A stretch of 64,000 nucleotides of DNA. Origin: Rhynchospora pubera (lineage: Eukaryota; Streptophyta; Magnoliopsida; Poales; Cyperaceae). The translations under genes were made by a program, and so were the position numbers. This document shows positions 48,006 through 59,777 of this stretch, piece by piece. The notes beneath the pieces were generated by a model, which did not search any database, had not been told where the DNA came from, and saw nothing but the letters and a program-made list of their open reading frames with translations. The DNA lies in contig CM051459.1 of the NCBI GenBank assembly GCA_028095005.1, positions 203,151,902-203,215,901 on the forward strand, read 5' to 3'. How positions within the stretch are numbered: the first letter of the stretch is position 1; the number at the start of each line of letters is the position of its first letter.

Positions 48006-51000
48006 ATGGTTGGTTCTGGTTCAGAGAGACTGGCTGATATACCTGAGGAAGATATATCAGATGATGAGTACGTTTAATTACTTTTTATGCACTTCTTAAT
48101 TGATGCACTTCTTAATTGAACTGATACTGCACTTGATGTGCAACTGATATGCACTTGATTATTGAACTGATACTGCACTTGATTTGAACTGTGACTTTGA
48201 TGCACTTGATGATTGAAATGATTCTGCACTTGATTTGAACTGTGACTTGATGCACTTGATGATTGAAATGATTCTGCACTTGATTTGAACTGATACTGCA
48301 CTTGATTGAACTATGAACTGATTCTGCATTTGATTTGAATTGACAATGCACTTCATGCACTTGTTCATTGAACTGATACTGCACTTGATTGAACTATGAA
48401 CTGATACTGCACTTGATGTTTGAACTGTGAACTGATACTGCACTTGATTGAACTGTGAACTGATACTGCACTTGATTGAACTATGAACTGATACTGCACT
48501 TGATGATTGAACTGTGAACTGATACTGCACTTGATTGAACTGTGAACTGATACTGCACTTGATTGAACTGTGAACTGATACTGCACTTGATGATTGAACT
48601 GTGAACTGATACTGCACTTGATTGAACTGTGAACTGATACTGCACTTGATTGAACTGTGAACTGATACTGTACTTGATTTGAACTGTGAATTGATACTGT
48701 ACTTCATTTGAACTGACACTTGTTTGGTTTAGCATGGGTGCTGGGTTGCACTTTGAGACCCAAGAGGAAATTGAAAGAATACAGAAAGATGACCCTAATG
48801 ACCCTAATACTGACCCTAATAATCCTAATACCACTGGTCAAGATGGTGAGAAAGAACCTCCTTGTGAAGAGGAAGGAGCAAATCCTAAAAAGAGAAAAAC
48901 AAGGAAGGTCACTGCCAAAGTTTGGCAATATTTCAACAAGGGGCCCATTGATGAAGAAGGCAGCTATTCTGCCATTTGCAAATATTGTGGTGTCAAGTAT
49001 TTACAAGGGCAACAAAGAGACACTGCTTCTATGAGGAATCACATTGACAAAGGGTGTAAAAAATTTCCTAGAAATAGGCGTGATGCTTTGCAAAAAATGT
49101 TGCAAGCTTCCAAATCAGCAGGTAAATTTAATTGTTTTAATTTAATTCATTTATTATGACTTATATTAATTCATTCAGTTGTTTTGATTTATTACTGATA
49201 AATTTTATTTTCTTTGTTATTAAAACAGAAGGAACAAAACTTATTTTTTGGGTCTTTGATCAGATGAAATGTAGAAAGGCTTTGGCAATGATGGTAATAG
49301 CCCATGAATATCCCTTTAACTGTGTCAACCACTATTATTTGAGGTTGTTATTTAATGAATTGCAACCTTCATTCAAAATTCCATCAAGAATGACCCTTAG
49401 ATCAGACTGCATTAAGTTCTATGAAGAACAACATGTTACTCTTTATGAACAGTTGGGGCAACTTACTTGTAGATTTAGATTTACCTGTGATTTGTGGACC
49501 AACAAGGGTAGAGATAGGGGTTTTATGGCAATTTCATGTCACTACATTGATGAAAAATGGATTTTGAGAAAAAGGATCATCCCATTTGTGCCATTGCCAA
49601 GCCCACATACTGGTAAACACATAGCTGAGGCTTTTTATGAAAAATTGGTATTATGGAACTTTGATAAAAGGGCATTCTGTCTTGTCCTTGATAATGCTTC
49701 TTCCAATGATGCTTGCATCAATGAACTGTTTGCAAAGACACCCATCCAAGATGACTTACCAGTGGATGGTCAAGTCTTCCACCAGAGATGTGGTTGTCAC
49801 ATCCTAAATTTGATTGTACAAGATAGATTAAGTGTTCTGAAGGATGAGATAAGAGATATTCGCGACACGATAAAATACATTAAGCACTCTCAAGGAAGGA
49901 TGGAGAAATTAAAGTTGGCTTGCTCTCAGGTTATGTTTAATATATTATTTTATTTCTTAATATATTCTTTTATTGTTAATTTGTTATTACTTATTAGCAT
50001 CCTATATTTTATTTTTTAATATATTCTTTTATTGTTATTGCAGAGTCAAATTTCATTTAAGAAGCCAGCTTGGGATGTTCCAACAAGATGGAACTCCACA
50101 TATTTGATGTTGGTACTAGCCTTGGAGTTGAAACCAGCCCTATGTAGGTATAGTAACCTTGATAAGAGGTACTACTTGAAACCAGCTGAATTCAAATGGG
50201 ATGCAGTGGAATGTTTAGTTAGTCATTTGAAGGTCTTTTATGAAGCCACATTAAAATTGAGTGGCACTAATTATCCAACATTAAATCTTTTCTTCCCTGA
50301 GTTTGCTGAGGTTTATCTGAGCATTAAAAGGATGTGCAGTAGTCCATTTCCATTCATTGTGCAAATGGGGGCTAAAATGACTGACAAGTTTGATAAGTAT
50401 TGGTCCATTGGTAATTCTCTGTTGGCAATAGCTTGTGTGCTTGATCCTAGATGTAAACTTTATGTTGTTGAGTACTACATGAAAGAATTATTTCCTGAAG
50501 AATGTGATAACTTCATTGCAAATTTGAGAGAGTGCATGAAAGCATTGTTCAATGATTATGTTGAAGAAAATGCAAGTGATGAGAACCGAGCTCGAGTGTC
50601 AAAGAGGTATAAACATTTCAGTTTTTATATAAGTCTTAAGTGTTATTTTTCTTATATTAACTTGATAATTAAAATTGTACATAATAGGAAAAAAAACAAC
50701 TGCTATTGATGGTGCTAGTGGTAGTGGTAGTGCAACTAATTCTAGGGCTGCATTGAAAGACTATATAAAAGAAAGGAAGAACAGTGAACCTCCAAAATCT
50801 GAGCTAGAAGACTATCTAGGTGATGTACTACTTAACCTTTCTTTTTCAATTTTGATCTTTTTTAAGTTTCCAATTCTTTCATTTATATTTAATCTTTAGT
50901 TATTTATTTGTTTAAATAGCTACTGAAGTTGATGAAGCAACTGTTGATGAGGACTTTGACATTCTAGCTTGGTGGAGATTGAAGTCTCCTAAATACCCAA

Positions 51001-51310
51001 TACTGTCTCAATTAACCAAGGACATCTTGGTTGTTCAACAGTAGCATCTGAATCTGCATTTAGTACAAGTGGCAGAATACTCAGTCCAGCTAGGAGCTCT
51101 CTCAATGATGAGAGCATTGAAGCTTTATTTTGTGCTCAAGATTGGTTGAGGGCATCAATTAATGGTATCTTTCATGCTTGACTCATTGTTTTCTTTAAAT
51201 TGCTTCTTTTGTAGTTTACTTTGTGCAAATAATTAACATGCTTCATTGTTTGTGTTACTACAGAAAAAGGTGAAAAAATTGGTGAGCCTCTATGGAGTAT
51301 GGACTATTGA
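48006..51310 (+). pseudogene. hAT transposase (BED finger, RICESLEEPER-like), frameshifted
   Basis: Exons inferred: 48006-48067, 48733-49121, 49229-49929, 50044-50606, 50698-50819, 50920-51164 and 51264-51310. The product has a BED zinc finger (WQYFNKG... CKYCGVKY... MRNHIDKGC), an RNase-H-like catalytic part (FTCDLWT, LDNASSN, RCGCHILNLIVQD), a DUF4413-like segment (WDVPTRWNSTYLM... DPRCKL) and the C-terminal hAT dimerisation domain (WWRLKSPKYPILS... SESAFSTSGRILSPARSSL). Two lesions break it. A run of eight A just after 50698 is one base too long for the frame. In the dimerisation domain near 51031-51036 about 7 bases are missing compared with the family pattern, causing a stop. Without these it would be close to full length. 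Intron 1 carries a minisatellite. It is unlikely to make a functional enzyme unless splicing differs. Confidence 0.88.
48090..48730. repeat. Minisatellite in hAT transposase intron 1
   Basis: About 20 units of a 24-31-bp repeat built on GATACTGCACTTGATTGAAC with variable GTGAACT or ATGAACT joints. Unit length varies, and the 5' copies are more diverged than the central ones. Long open frames on the minus strand here are by-products of the repeat. Confidence 0.93.
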
Positions 51311-52041
51311 TGAAGGAGGTAGCATTGAGGATTAATGTTGTGTACTTGTGTACTTATGTTGGCTCCCCTCAGTAAGCCAATTCTAGTTTGTTGAGTTATT
51401 GTTGCCTTTCATTTAGTATATTTTTGGTGCCTTGATACATAGTTGAAGCCTGGATTGCATATCTTTGGCTCCTCAGATCTGAAGCAATGATATTCAATGA
51501 TGATACTTTTTGTTGTTCTTTTGGTTGAAGCCTGGATTGCATATTTGCATGTCTTTGGCTCCTCAATGAATTCTGAGAATGAAGTTTTAGATCTGGGTTT
51601 AGGGTTTAGATTTGCAACTTGTCATATTTTGTTGGTGTTTGTTGGTGTTTGTAGGCAATGTAATTGAAATGCAACTTGGAGTATTTTGTTGGTGTTTGTA
51701 CTGCAACTTGGAGTATTTTGTTGGTGTTTGTACTGATATGTTATTGTATTAATGTATGCATGTTTTCTTTATATCATGTGTGATTTTTTTTTTACATTTT
51801 GCATAATTTTTTTCTGAATTTAATTTCGTTATCCTTCATAAAGGCACAAATTATACGGTATAAACGTTTAACCGTTATGCCGTTTACTTAAACGGAAACG
51901 ATTAACGGAGCTGAAAGTTGTACCGTTTGATAAACGAACTGGTTAACGACAAGACTATCTGTGTCGTTCGCTGATACTAAACGATAACGGAAGACGGCAG
52001 TTCTGTGATCGTTAGCAACGTTAATCAGGCCTACCCACCAC

Positions 52042-52611
52042 TATGTTCATTGCATGGGAGAATAGAAAGGCACGACTGTTCCTTCCTTGGTTATTGGGAC
52101 ATATTTAACCACCAATAGTAAGCACAAGGCAACAAAAAGTAAAGGCATTTATTTACCAACCTTGGTACTGATCAGACATATATACTGATATAATTACATA
52201 TTTGTACATTTATACTGGCATAAGGCCTACATAGAACTGATTGGGCCTAGCATTATTGAGCTCTTGACCTGATTTGGATTTCAGTTCAAAATTCAGGCAG
52301 AAACCACGATTTTGACTCCTTGACCTGATTTGGGTTTCAGTTCAAAAAACAGGCAGAGGCCAAGATTTTGACCCACCAAGGGGTCAAACAAATTCTGACC
52401 GGATTAATATTTAATAAACAATTACCATTACTTCATACGGAGGCCAAGTTTTTTAACAGATCATACATGACCACTGTCAGCTGTGAGGAAATTAAATCCT
52501 CTTGCCCGACATATCCAATCCTCTTGCCTTCTTTTAATTAATTTATAATTCTACTCAGCAGTAAGGTAGTACAATAAGCAACTGGTACTGGCATTAGAAG
52601 AAGAACTTGTA
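52042..52611. other. Intergenic; includes a 56-bp tandem duplication
   Basis: 52264-52373 contains two copies of a 56-bp unit starting TTGACCTGATTTGG. No further ABC transporter exon is visible here on the minus strand, so the relic to the right is truncated at this side. Confidence 0.55.
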
Positions 52612-53150
52612 GCCACCTGTAGCCATGGGCCGGCTGTTTATATTGAGATGGCCGGAGAGGCGCAAGTGAGGAGAGGCTGCCAACTGGCTTGCCAACACAT
52701 TGAGCAGGGTAGTCTTTCCAGAACCAGAGGAACCTATGACAGTTAGTAGCCTCCTTGGTTTCGCCTCGCCACTCACGATGGCCAGAAGAAATCTCATGTT
52801 ATTTAAAATTAATGAAAAGAGCATCCTTAAAACTGAAGTAACTTGGAATGAATAATTTGACAGAAATGTCATAATAATACTGAAATTAAATGCAGCATTT
52901 GTTGGTGTTATTCATCCTAACAACAGCTTATGCTTATCAAATTAAAGTCCAGGTCACTCACTGTGTTGCAGTGCTTGTCAGAGAGAGAACAGGTGATCAC
53001 GGCTCCAGCGAATAGTGACAGGTGTAACCCCTTCGATTCCACTACCATCGTCGGCGGAAGACTCCTCCTCATCTCCTGCGGCATCCTCGGGAGGAAACAA
53101 GGCGGGGCCCACTCCAGTGATGATTTGGACTATAAAGAGCAGCTGGCCCA
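52612..53150 (-). pseudogene. ABCG7-like half-transporter gene fragment
   Basis: Two minus-strand pieces match the start of plant ABCG7-type half-transporters. The piece at about 53150-52955 reads GVGPALFPPED, an acidic run, then GVTPVTIRW and, after a one-base shift near 52994, VITCSLSDK. The second piece (about 52800-52615) reads VSGEAKPRRLLTVIG, then the Walker A GSSGSGKTTLLNVLA and LSGHLNIN. The rest (signature motif, Walker B, membrane part) is missing, and the second piece runs into a stop after GGYKFFF. Intact relatives are ATP-driven exporters. Frameshift, truncation and lost C-terminal two-thirds make this a dead fragment. Confidence 0.82.
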
Positions 53151-53181
53151 GGTCCCTCCTTCACCTCTATCCCCATCTCTC

Positions 53182-53332
53182 AATCAATCAATCTCAGTCT
53201 CTCAGAATTTCTCTCAATGAAGGGAGAGATGCCTTGGGCGTTGAGGGGTTTAGAGGATCCAGTGTGACTGAGGTAAGGTTCAGCGGAGGCCTCAAGGGAT
53301 TTCTGATCGGAAGGCGACATCTCTTGCGCCAT
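53182..53332 (-). CDS. Short 50-codon open frame, unidentified
   Basis: A minus-strand ATG at 53332 in strong context (CACCATGGCG) opens a frame starting MAQEMSPSDQKSLEAS that ends at a TGA at 53182-53184. It sits between the ABCG7-like fragment and the start of DUF6598 copy B, head to head with the latter. I recognise no family. It may be the first exon of a lost gene, an upstream ORF of the ABCG7-like relic, or chance. Confidence 0.25.
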
Positions 53333-53499
53333 GGTGAGAAGCTTTAGAAAATGTTAGGTTTTGAAGCTCGAACGAGGAACGAGGAAGAGGAGCTGAAATG
53401 GGTGGAGTGGATTGCTCGATCCTCGAGGTTTCGCTAGAGGTTGGCCTTTGATTAGATTAGAGTGCTTCTGAACCGTTGATGTATCGCAGGATTATTAGT

Positions 53500-56382
53500 A
53501 TGGCAAAAGGAGACAGCAGCGTTGCTTCCGAAGGAAACGAACCGGCGAAAACCCTACGAGGAGCAGGAGGAGGGAAAATGGGTCTTGGGTCTCGCGAAAT
53601 ACAAGAAATGGGCTCGGATCAGAAAATGGATTCTCCTCTGACGCCTCTCGATTTCGAATTCCTTCAGTATCAAGAGAATATTTCTTCCAGGTATCAGCCC
53701 TCTCTACCCTCTGTTCTGTCTCGTCCAAGATGGTTTTCTCTGTGAATTTCTCCCAATAAAATCTCGACTATTGTGGAACTAATTCAGAACAATACATGTA
53801 ATTTGTTCTTTTGCAGATGTGCCATAGATCGAAAGCGTATTTTATTGGAGATCTTTTCAGTTGAAATTTTTGAAAGAGAGAATTTACTTGATATCAACCA
53901 AATTCTCGATGAAAATTTAGTCTTGACTACTCATCCTAATCGATCTAACCACATCCTTTATGATGTCTCATGTAACAAAAATGTGAAAATCAATTCGGTG
54001 GGCCATTTAATGCTCCAGTGGCCTAAACGAGCCATAGAAGTCAAGGATATGGTCACCATGCACCCTTTTTATGATCCCGACTGGGGCAATAAAATGTCAC
54101 TAGACCTCTGGAGCAGGTGTGACTTCCCCGACTGTAACAACTCTCCATACTGTCCTGAAAAATCAGACTGCTTCATTTCTGAGGTGTTGGAAACTAGACA
54201 TGGCTTCATGGCAGTGAATTATGCTGTGTACAGCGATGGTGTGGAGGCTTGTATCGATGTCACACTTTCTGATTTGGAATTACCAAGCACAGGAGGCATG
54301 CCATTGAAAGTTTATGGGATAGTGACAACCTCTAACAGTGCTATCACCCACTCTCAAGCTAAAAGTGTACTGCTTGATCAGAGAACATGCACAGGCGGGG
54401 TCGATCTTGTGCGTCCTTCAGCTGATGAGGCTGAGATATCTCTCCCATTATCACGAATGGTGACGGTTATTCCCCGCCAGTCAAACTTAACTGTTGATAT
54501 CAATCTCTTTGTTCGAGACAAATCGATTGCCAACAGTTCTATCATTTTTCATGCCAACACAAAGCCCAACGCCACTGTTGAAGAGCATATTATATCTGGT
54601 AACCATGGCAAAGTCAAAGTCAAGGTAACTTGGATGCAGGCTGTGGATGATGGTGGGTCTGCCAAAGAAAAGGAAGATGGGGTTGTGGGTTGGGTCGAAG
54701 AGGAGAATGATACAGAAAATGAAGATGATGAAGAAGTAGAATCAGAATCAGACTCCGTCTACTCCAGCAGGTCTCAGAAGATGCAACGTCTTGATACTCA
54801 AGAAGACTTGTCCCACAGGTATTACATGTTATTATATACTAGGTTTCCTGTAGTTTACCTTCCATAATCCATATGCCTCGACTGAATTTGAGCTATCCCC
54901 AAATTAATTTTGCAAATGTGTTATTATGCTCCAGTAAATTCTAAGTTATTGTTCAACCTCAGTTAACTGTCCATCATGCAATTATGTGCACTAATATTAT
55001 AAAAAGAAGGTTGATAAATGTTTCAAATCTTTGATCAGACCTTCTGTTACTCTAGTGGCATAGAAATTTGACCTAAGGGAACAATGAATGAACGCGACTA
55101 AACTGCACTATAGTTTTTAAGAAATCACTGCAAAGAATACTAGATTGTTGTTCAATTGACACTCCATTAAACTTTTCCTGATGTCTTATTCACAATAAAG
55201 CATGCTACCAAATGTTTTTTAAAAACAATTTATTTCCAAATTCAGTAAGAACTTGTGGGCTTTTACTTGCTGATACCAGTTACAAATAAATTCAGTAAGA
55301 ATTTATATTTCCATGGTCCTTTTATTGTAAGATAGTAGTAAATATTGAGCAATTTAGCCATTTCCATCTTCTTAAGGGCATTAGATTAAGCTGAAAGATA
55401 CACAAACTTTCTGTTGTTTATATTTGTTGTGCAGATCTTCTGATTACACTATGAATGAGATGACGATGACAGAGGACAAATATGGTAATCCAGAGGCGAG
55501 TGTAGTCAGTAAGTCATACGGGAGGTACAAACAGTCTTTTTTGGAGATTTTCTCTATAAAAATTGGTGGTTCTGGAAATGTTAATCTGGATGAAATATAC
55601 GGTTTAATTATGATTGATGCTGCTACACCTGATCGCCTTCTCTTTAGGCGTTTGCATGGAGATTCCTCCAAAATAAATTCTCAGGTATCTAAGGGAAGCA
55701 TATAATCAAATAATGCACGTATTTTCTTTATTCACCAGCTTGTATGACCTGTGTCATTTATGTATAGGGGTTTGCTCTTGAAGGCCCTAGACGGCTTGCA
55801 TGGTCCGTATTTGGGGAAGTGTTAATCATACCATTCCTCTTTAAGTATCAGAATTTTAATTTCAAAGATGAGAAAACTTATGCTGATTACCTTTGGCACG
55901 ATTCTGAGTTCAATAAAGTATTGCGCAAAGTTTTCAATCTTGAAGTGGGTCACATTGAAGTAAATTTTGCTGTCTATGAGGATGGTTTAGAGGCTCACTT
56001 AGAGATTAAGCTATTGGATTGCTCATTCTCCTCAGCTGAAGTGCACGGGACCATAATGGCAACAAATTCAATGCTTGGAGACAGTGGAGCTTCGATTATT
56101 GAATTTGAAAAGGAGATTAAGGATGTTGATGTGAGGCCTATCAAAGAGGTAGCTCTACCTCTATCTAAGCCTATACTTGCAGTTCCATTTGGTTCCATCC
56201 TCACGCTTATTTTCAATATTAATTTGGGAGGAAAAACAATCGACTGCCCAAAATTTCAATGTCCAGTTGAATTGGGCAAGTCAAAACAGATTTTGGCAGC
56301 AAAGGGTTGTTCTGTTGAAGTAAAGGTCAAGTTTTTTAATCGGCAACCGACTCGGCTTGTGGATTATGAAGATTACTTCTAG
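53500..56382 (+). CDS. Double DUF6598-like protein, copy B
   Basis: Exons are 53500-53690, 53817-54818, 55435-55684 and 55768-56382, GT-AG and in phase, totalling 2,058 nt (685 aa). The first domain starts RILLEIFSVEIFEREN and ends VKVKVTWM. An acidic linker follows, then the second domain (FLEIFSIKIGGSG to VEVKVKFF). Exon structure is the same as copy A about 12 kb upstream, and identity is high throughout, so they are segmental duplicates. This copy has a small insertion in domain 1 (DCNNSPYCPEK region) and a longer, Gly-rich N-terminus. Its intron 1 is only 126 bp and lacks the copia insertion, preserving the empty target site. I chose the ATG at 53500 (MAKGDSS); an in-frame ATG also occurs at 53476. 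Function is unknown. No signal peptide or membrane span is evident, and no ribosome-inactivating domain is attached. Confidence 0.82.
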
Positions 56383-58847
56383 AACTCATGTAAATTTTCC
56401 AATCCTGTTTGCATTTTTCTCTGGATGTTGTTGTTCTTCTGTATCTTTATTTTGACTTCCTGTTACTCTTTTCTTATTACTGACTGCTAGTATAATGATT
56501 GTTTTTTTTATGGTACTTATTTTATTCATCAAACCCATTTTAGATTGGTAATTTGTTCCCAAAATCCCATTTTCAGCAGCTTATGTTGTTTTGTGATGGA
56601 TGATTAATGTATAGGGTGTGTATATTTATTTAGTAGCCGATTCTCTATATTAAGTGATAAAACTAGGAGAATTCTTGGGACTCTCTGTCTGCGGTAAATT
56701 AACTTGATCCTTAAAAAAAAGGAAAAGTCGAGATGAAAGTAATGGCAAACATGAATGATGCTTGATTAAAGTTAGAAAGGATTTTGTCCTCTACTTCAGC
56801 CTGCTGAGTAGATAAAGGTACTTCACTGGCTGATAACAATAGTGTAAGCTGATGAATAAATCCCTTTTGCCATTTGATTCAAATTCAAAGCAAAAAACTC
56901 AGAACTGGTTAATGATGCGCTATTCTCAGGGGAAGCTTGATTGGCTGGTGCATGCAGGTCCAATATTGTCCCATCAGTATGAAACTAGTGTATGAACTTC
57001 TTTTCATAATGTTACACTTTGGATGTTGTGTCGTATGAAATTGACAGCAGTTTGTACTTTTAGATTAGAGATCATGCCACTGTTGATGTTCTTGCTATTA
57101 GATTGGACTTCTTCTTTTATTATTTTTTACTTCCTCTGTGCCCAGTGGTACCTGCAATGGTACCTATACCAGTGAAATACATAGGTATATCATGCCACTG
57201 AAATGCATCGTCTTTTTCAATCTCAATGGTCATTGTTAATAAAAAAATAATAATAATTACTTATTGGGCATGGCCTTTTTCAATCCTTGTTTATCTTGGT
57301 ACAGTTCATTCTTTTCTTTAAGTTATAAGAGAGTTGTAAACAAATGTCATTAAAAGCTGAGCAGGGAATAGTACTGAAAAAGAAGTAGTTTGTAAACAGT
57401 TTCTTTACAAGTGCAAAAAAATGTTAAACATTGGCGCATTGAAACCATAAAGTTGGTTGTTAATTGCTGGAACCATAACAAATGCGGTTTTCATTTTGAA
57501 TACATTACATTGAAACACAAGCATATTAACACAAAATCAGAATTTCATATTAACACGTCAGTGTGCTATACCAGGCCAGTGTACCTGTATTTTTTCTCAC
57601 TTTGAGAACCACGTATAGTTACGTATATAATGTCATACATTAAGTCGAAGATTTATCTTATTTGGTCTATGCAGTATGCTTGCCAGAGAAGAACAATGAT
57701 GATATAAAATTTACAAAAGAATCCAATAAAAGTTCCTTGCTTACAAAATCATCACTACACATAAAAGTAAAAGACAGAAAAAAAAAGGTTACAAAATAAA
57801 AGTTAAAAGTACCTAAACCAATGCTCTCAACAAATCAACACCCACCGAAATTACTAAGTTAAAAGAAATAAAACCTGCAAGCCCATGTGAAACAGGCAGC
57901 CTTTGTACATATAGTAATATACTAAATTAGAATTTGCTGCTCAAGATAGTGTGGACACCGTACCAGTCCTTGGTCACAAATGATGTGCGACTGTGCATAC
58001 TAGCCAAGTACCACATATTTGTGTCAATATGCATACATGTATGCATATCGGTACCAGTCTATCCCTCTGAACCCGCAACTGCATTCATTGCTGGTTGGTA
58101 CCATAACAGTGGCCTTGAAAGCGGTAGTACAGTAGCCATTTGATAAACTGATGGAAGCTGATATCCCATTATTTCAAGAATTTAAGTATTAAATGAGCTA
58201 TTGGGGTCAGCATTATACATCGCTAACAGCCATGGACTATCTTTACAAACTATATTGCACAAATTTCCTTAGCCAAAATATGATTCTAGTACTCAATTCC
58301 TCAACTCGCACATGCTGTGATATTCCTTTCCTGCACATATCAAAGTTTCAGTTTCTTTTCTTAGTTTGAAAGACAAGCACATAAATAGTATGAAATTTGG
58401 CAAAAAAAAAAAACCTAGCTTACCGGTAAATGTTCTAATATAAACCAAGCCGAGACACTAGCTTATACTAGTAACCATTACTAACAATATAAACTTGGTC
58501 ATTGATTTTGTTGGTTCGGATTACAATGCAAATTATTTCTAGTCCTTGAACTATTGACCATAAGCAATCTGGTGTGACAAGCTGAAATTGAAGTGAAAAC
58601 AATCCTGAATTTCAAAAGAAAATCTTGTATGGTATGTTAAATCCCAGCAATAAAGGAAAGGCATCCCAACCGAGTTTGACAAAAACGGTCTGAGTTCTCC
58701 AATTATGCCTTCATCCTCAATCACAACTAAACTTTACGCATCTAACTAGTGCATACCAAAATAAAAAGTTTAAAACATATATTACAACCATAAGTCATTC
58801 TACACATAAAAAGTATCACTAAACAGTACTTGTGTAGCTTTAGGAGC
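56383..58847. other. Downstream flank of copy B and intergenic sequence
   Basis: 56383-56840 is homologous to the flank of copy A. After that I see no supported gene on either strand. GTAC-rich phrases (GTACCAGTG, TGGTACC) are frequent around 57140-57200 and 57960-58140 but form no clear unit. Confidence 0.45.
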
Positions 58848-59099
58848 TGTGATTTTTTTAAACAAAAAAACTCAAATTTTTATTTTAATAATAAAACCTG
58901 CGACAGAGTATTTAGAGGAGCAAACATGTCAATCCTATCAGAGAGGCAAATACAATTTTTTAAACACGATTTTCAGAAGAAAGTATTACCCACGCAGCCA
59001 CCTGCGCATTGACATGTTTGTTTCTCAAATTTCAGAAGTCACATGTTTTTTTATTAAAATAAAATATTGGGTTTTTTTTGTTTAAAAAAATCATGGCTG
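58848..59099. mobile_element. Palindromic MITE
   Basis: A 252-bp sequence with inverted ends TGTGATTTTTTTAAACAAAA and its near-complement, plus inner inverted pairs (CAAACATGTCAAT / ATTGACATGTTTG, and the TTTTTATTTTAATAA / TTATTAAAATAAAA arms). TAGGAGC flanks both sides (58841-58847 and 59100-59106). With one mismatch the duplication could be 9 bp, which would suit a Mutator-like element. Confidence 0.72.
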
Positions 59100-59369
59100 T
59101 AGGAGCATTTACCAGTACCTTTGCCATCAAATAACATGAATAATAATAAGCAACATACATACAATCTTTCCAAGAAATCAAAGAAAACAATACAGTGAAC
59201 AAGTTTAGAACAATAAATGTCCAAAAGAAGGTAATAAAATACTGAACCATAACTCTTCTGGTCAATGAGGAAATCGAGATTGAAAGGAAAAATAAAGAAT
59301 GGAAATCAGTGTATACCAAAAGATTGTGCGTGAAGGAGGACGAGAGAGGGAGAGAGGGATCTAGGTTTA

Positions 59370-59435
59370 CATTGCTATGGAACTATCGCCTCCACCACGC
59401 CTTGCCTCTTTCTCTCGCTTCTCGTCCATCGGAGG
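59370..59435 (-). CDS. Possible first exon of an unidentified gene
   Basis: On the minus strand an ATG near 59433 opens a short charged frame (MDEKREKEARRGGG...) that reaches a GTAAAC donor-like site about 60 bases later, in a CT/GA-rich stretch typical of plant 5' ends. No downstream exon could be linked. Low confidence. Confidence 0.2.
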
Positions 59436-59777
59436 CTCGATATAGGTTTATGTAGCTTCTCGTCAGGCGAAGCCTGAGAGCAGGATTTTTATTTTTAAGG
59501 AAAACTTTTTCGGTGCCACCTAACTAAGAAAATTGAGCATTTGTCATCCAAAATCTAAATGTTATGTTTTTGTCACTTTAAAATTCAAATTTCTTCTCAC
59601 TTTGTCATATTAAATAATATAAATAATGGTTAAATAATAAAACTGAAAATTCCCAATCGAGTCTAAACTAGTCTCTGAGAATCAAATCGAACCCAGTCTC
59701 GACTAAACCCACTTGATCTCTCCTCTTCAACTGTCCTTTTTCTTCTTATTCTTCTTCTCTCTCTCACGGATGATGAT

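Larger units (their letters stand above)
47021..52041 (+). mobile_element. hAT DNA transposon with 8-bp target duplication
   Basis: The element proper is 47029-52033 (5,005 bp). Perfect 8-bp duplications CCCACCAC lie at 47021-47028 and 52034-52041. Terminal inverted repeats are short: TAGGCCTG at the left and CAGGCCTA at the right. Both subterminal 200-bp zones are crowded with AACGGAACG, CGTTATCG and CCGTTTACT-like words in both orientations, the usual layout for hAT transposase binding. Inside is a BED-finger/hAT transposase gene on the plus strand. The perfect target duplication suggests a fairly recent insertion, but the coding frame is damaged, so it is probably non-autonomous now. Confidence 0.95.

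Noticed and set aside
48159..48719. Long minus-strand open frames (up to 186 codons) rich in Ser, Gln and Val
   Set aside because: They are translations of the minisatellite in the hAT intron; the repeat has no stop in several frames. No independent gene evidence.
48090..48730. Regular 24-31-bp repeats resembling a CRISPR array
   Set aside because: Units are contiguous with no unique spacers, and the locus is a plant transposon intron.
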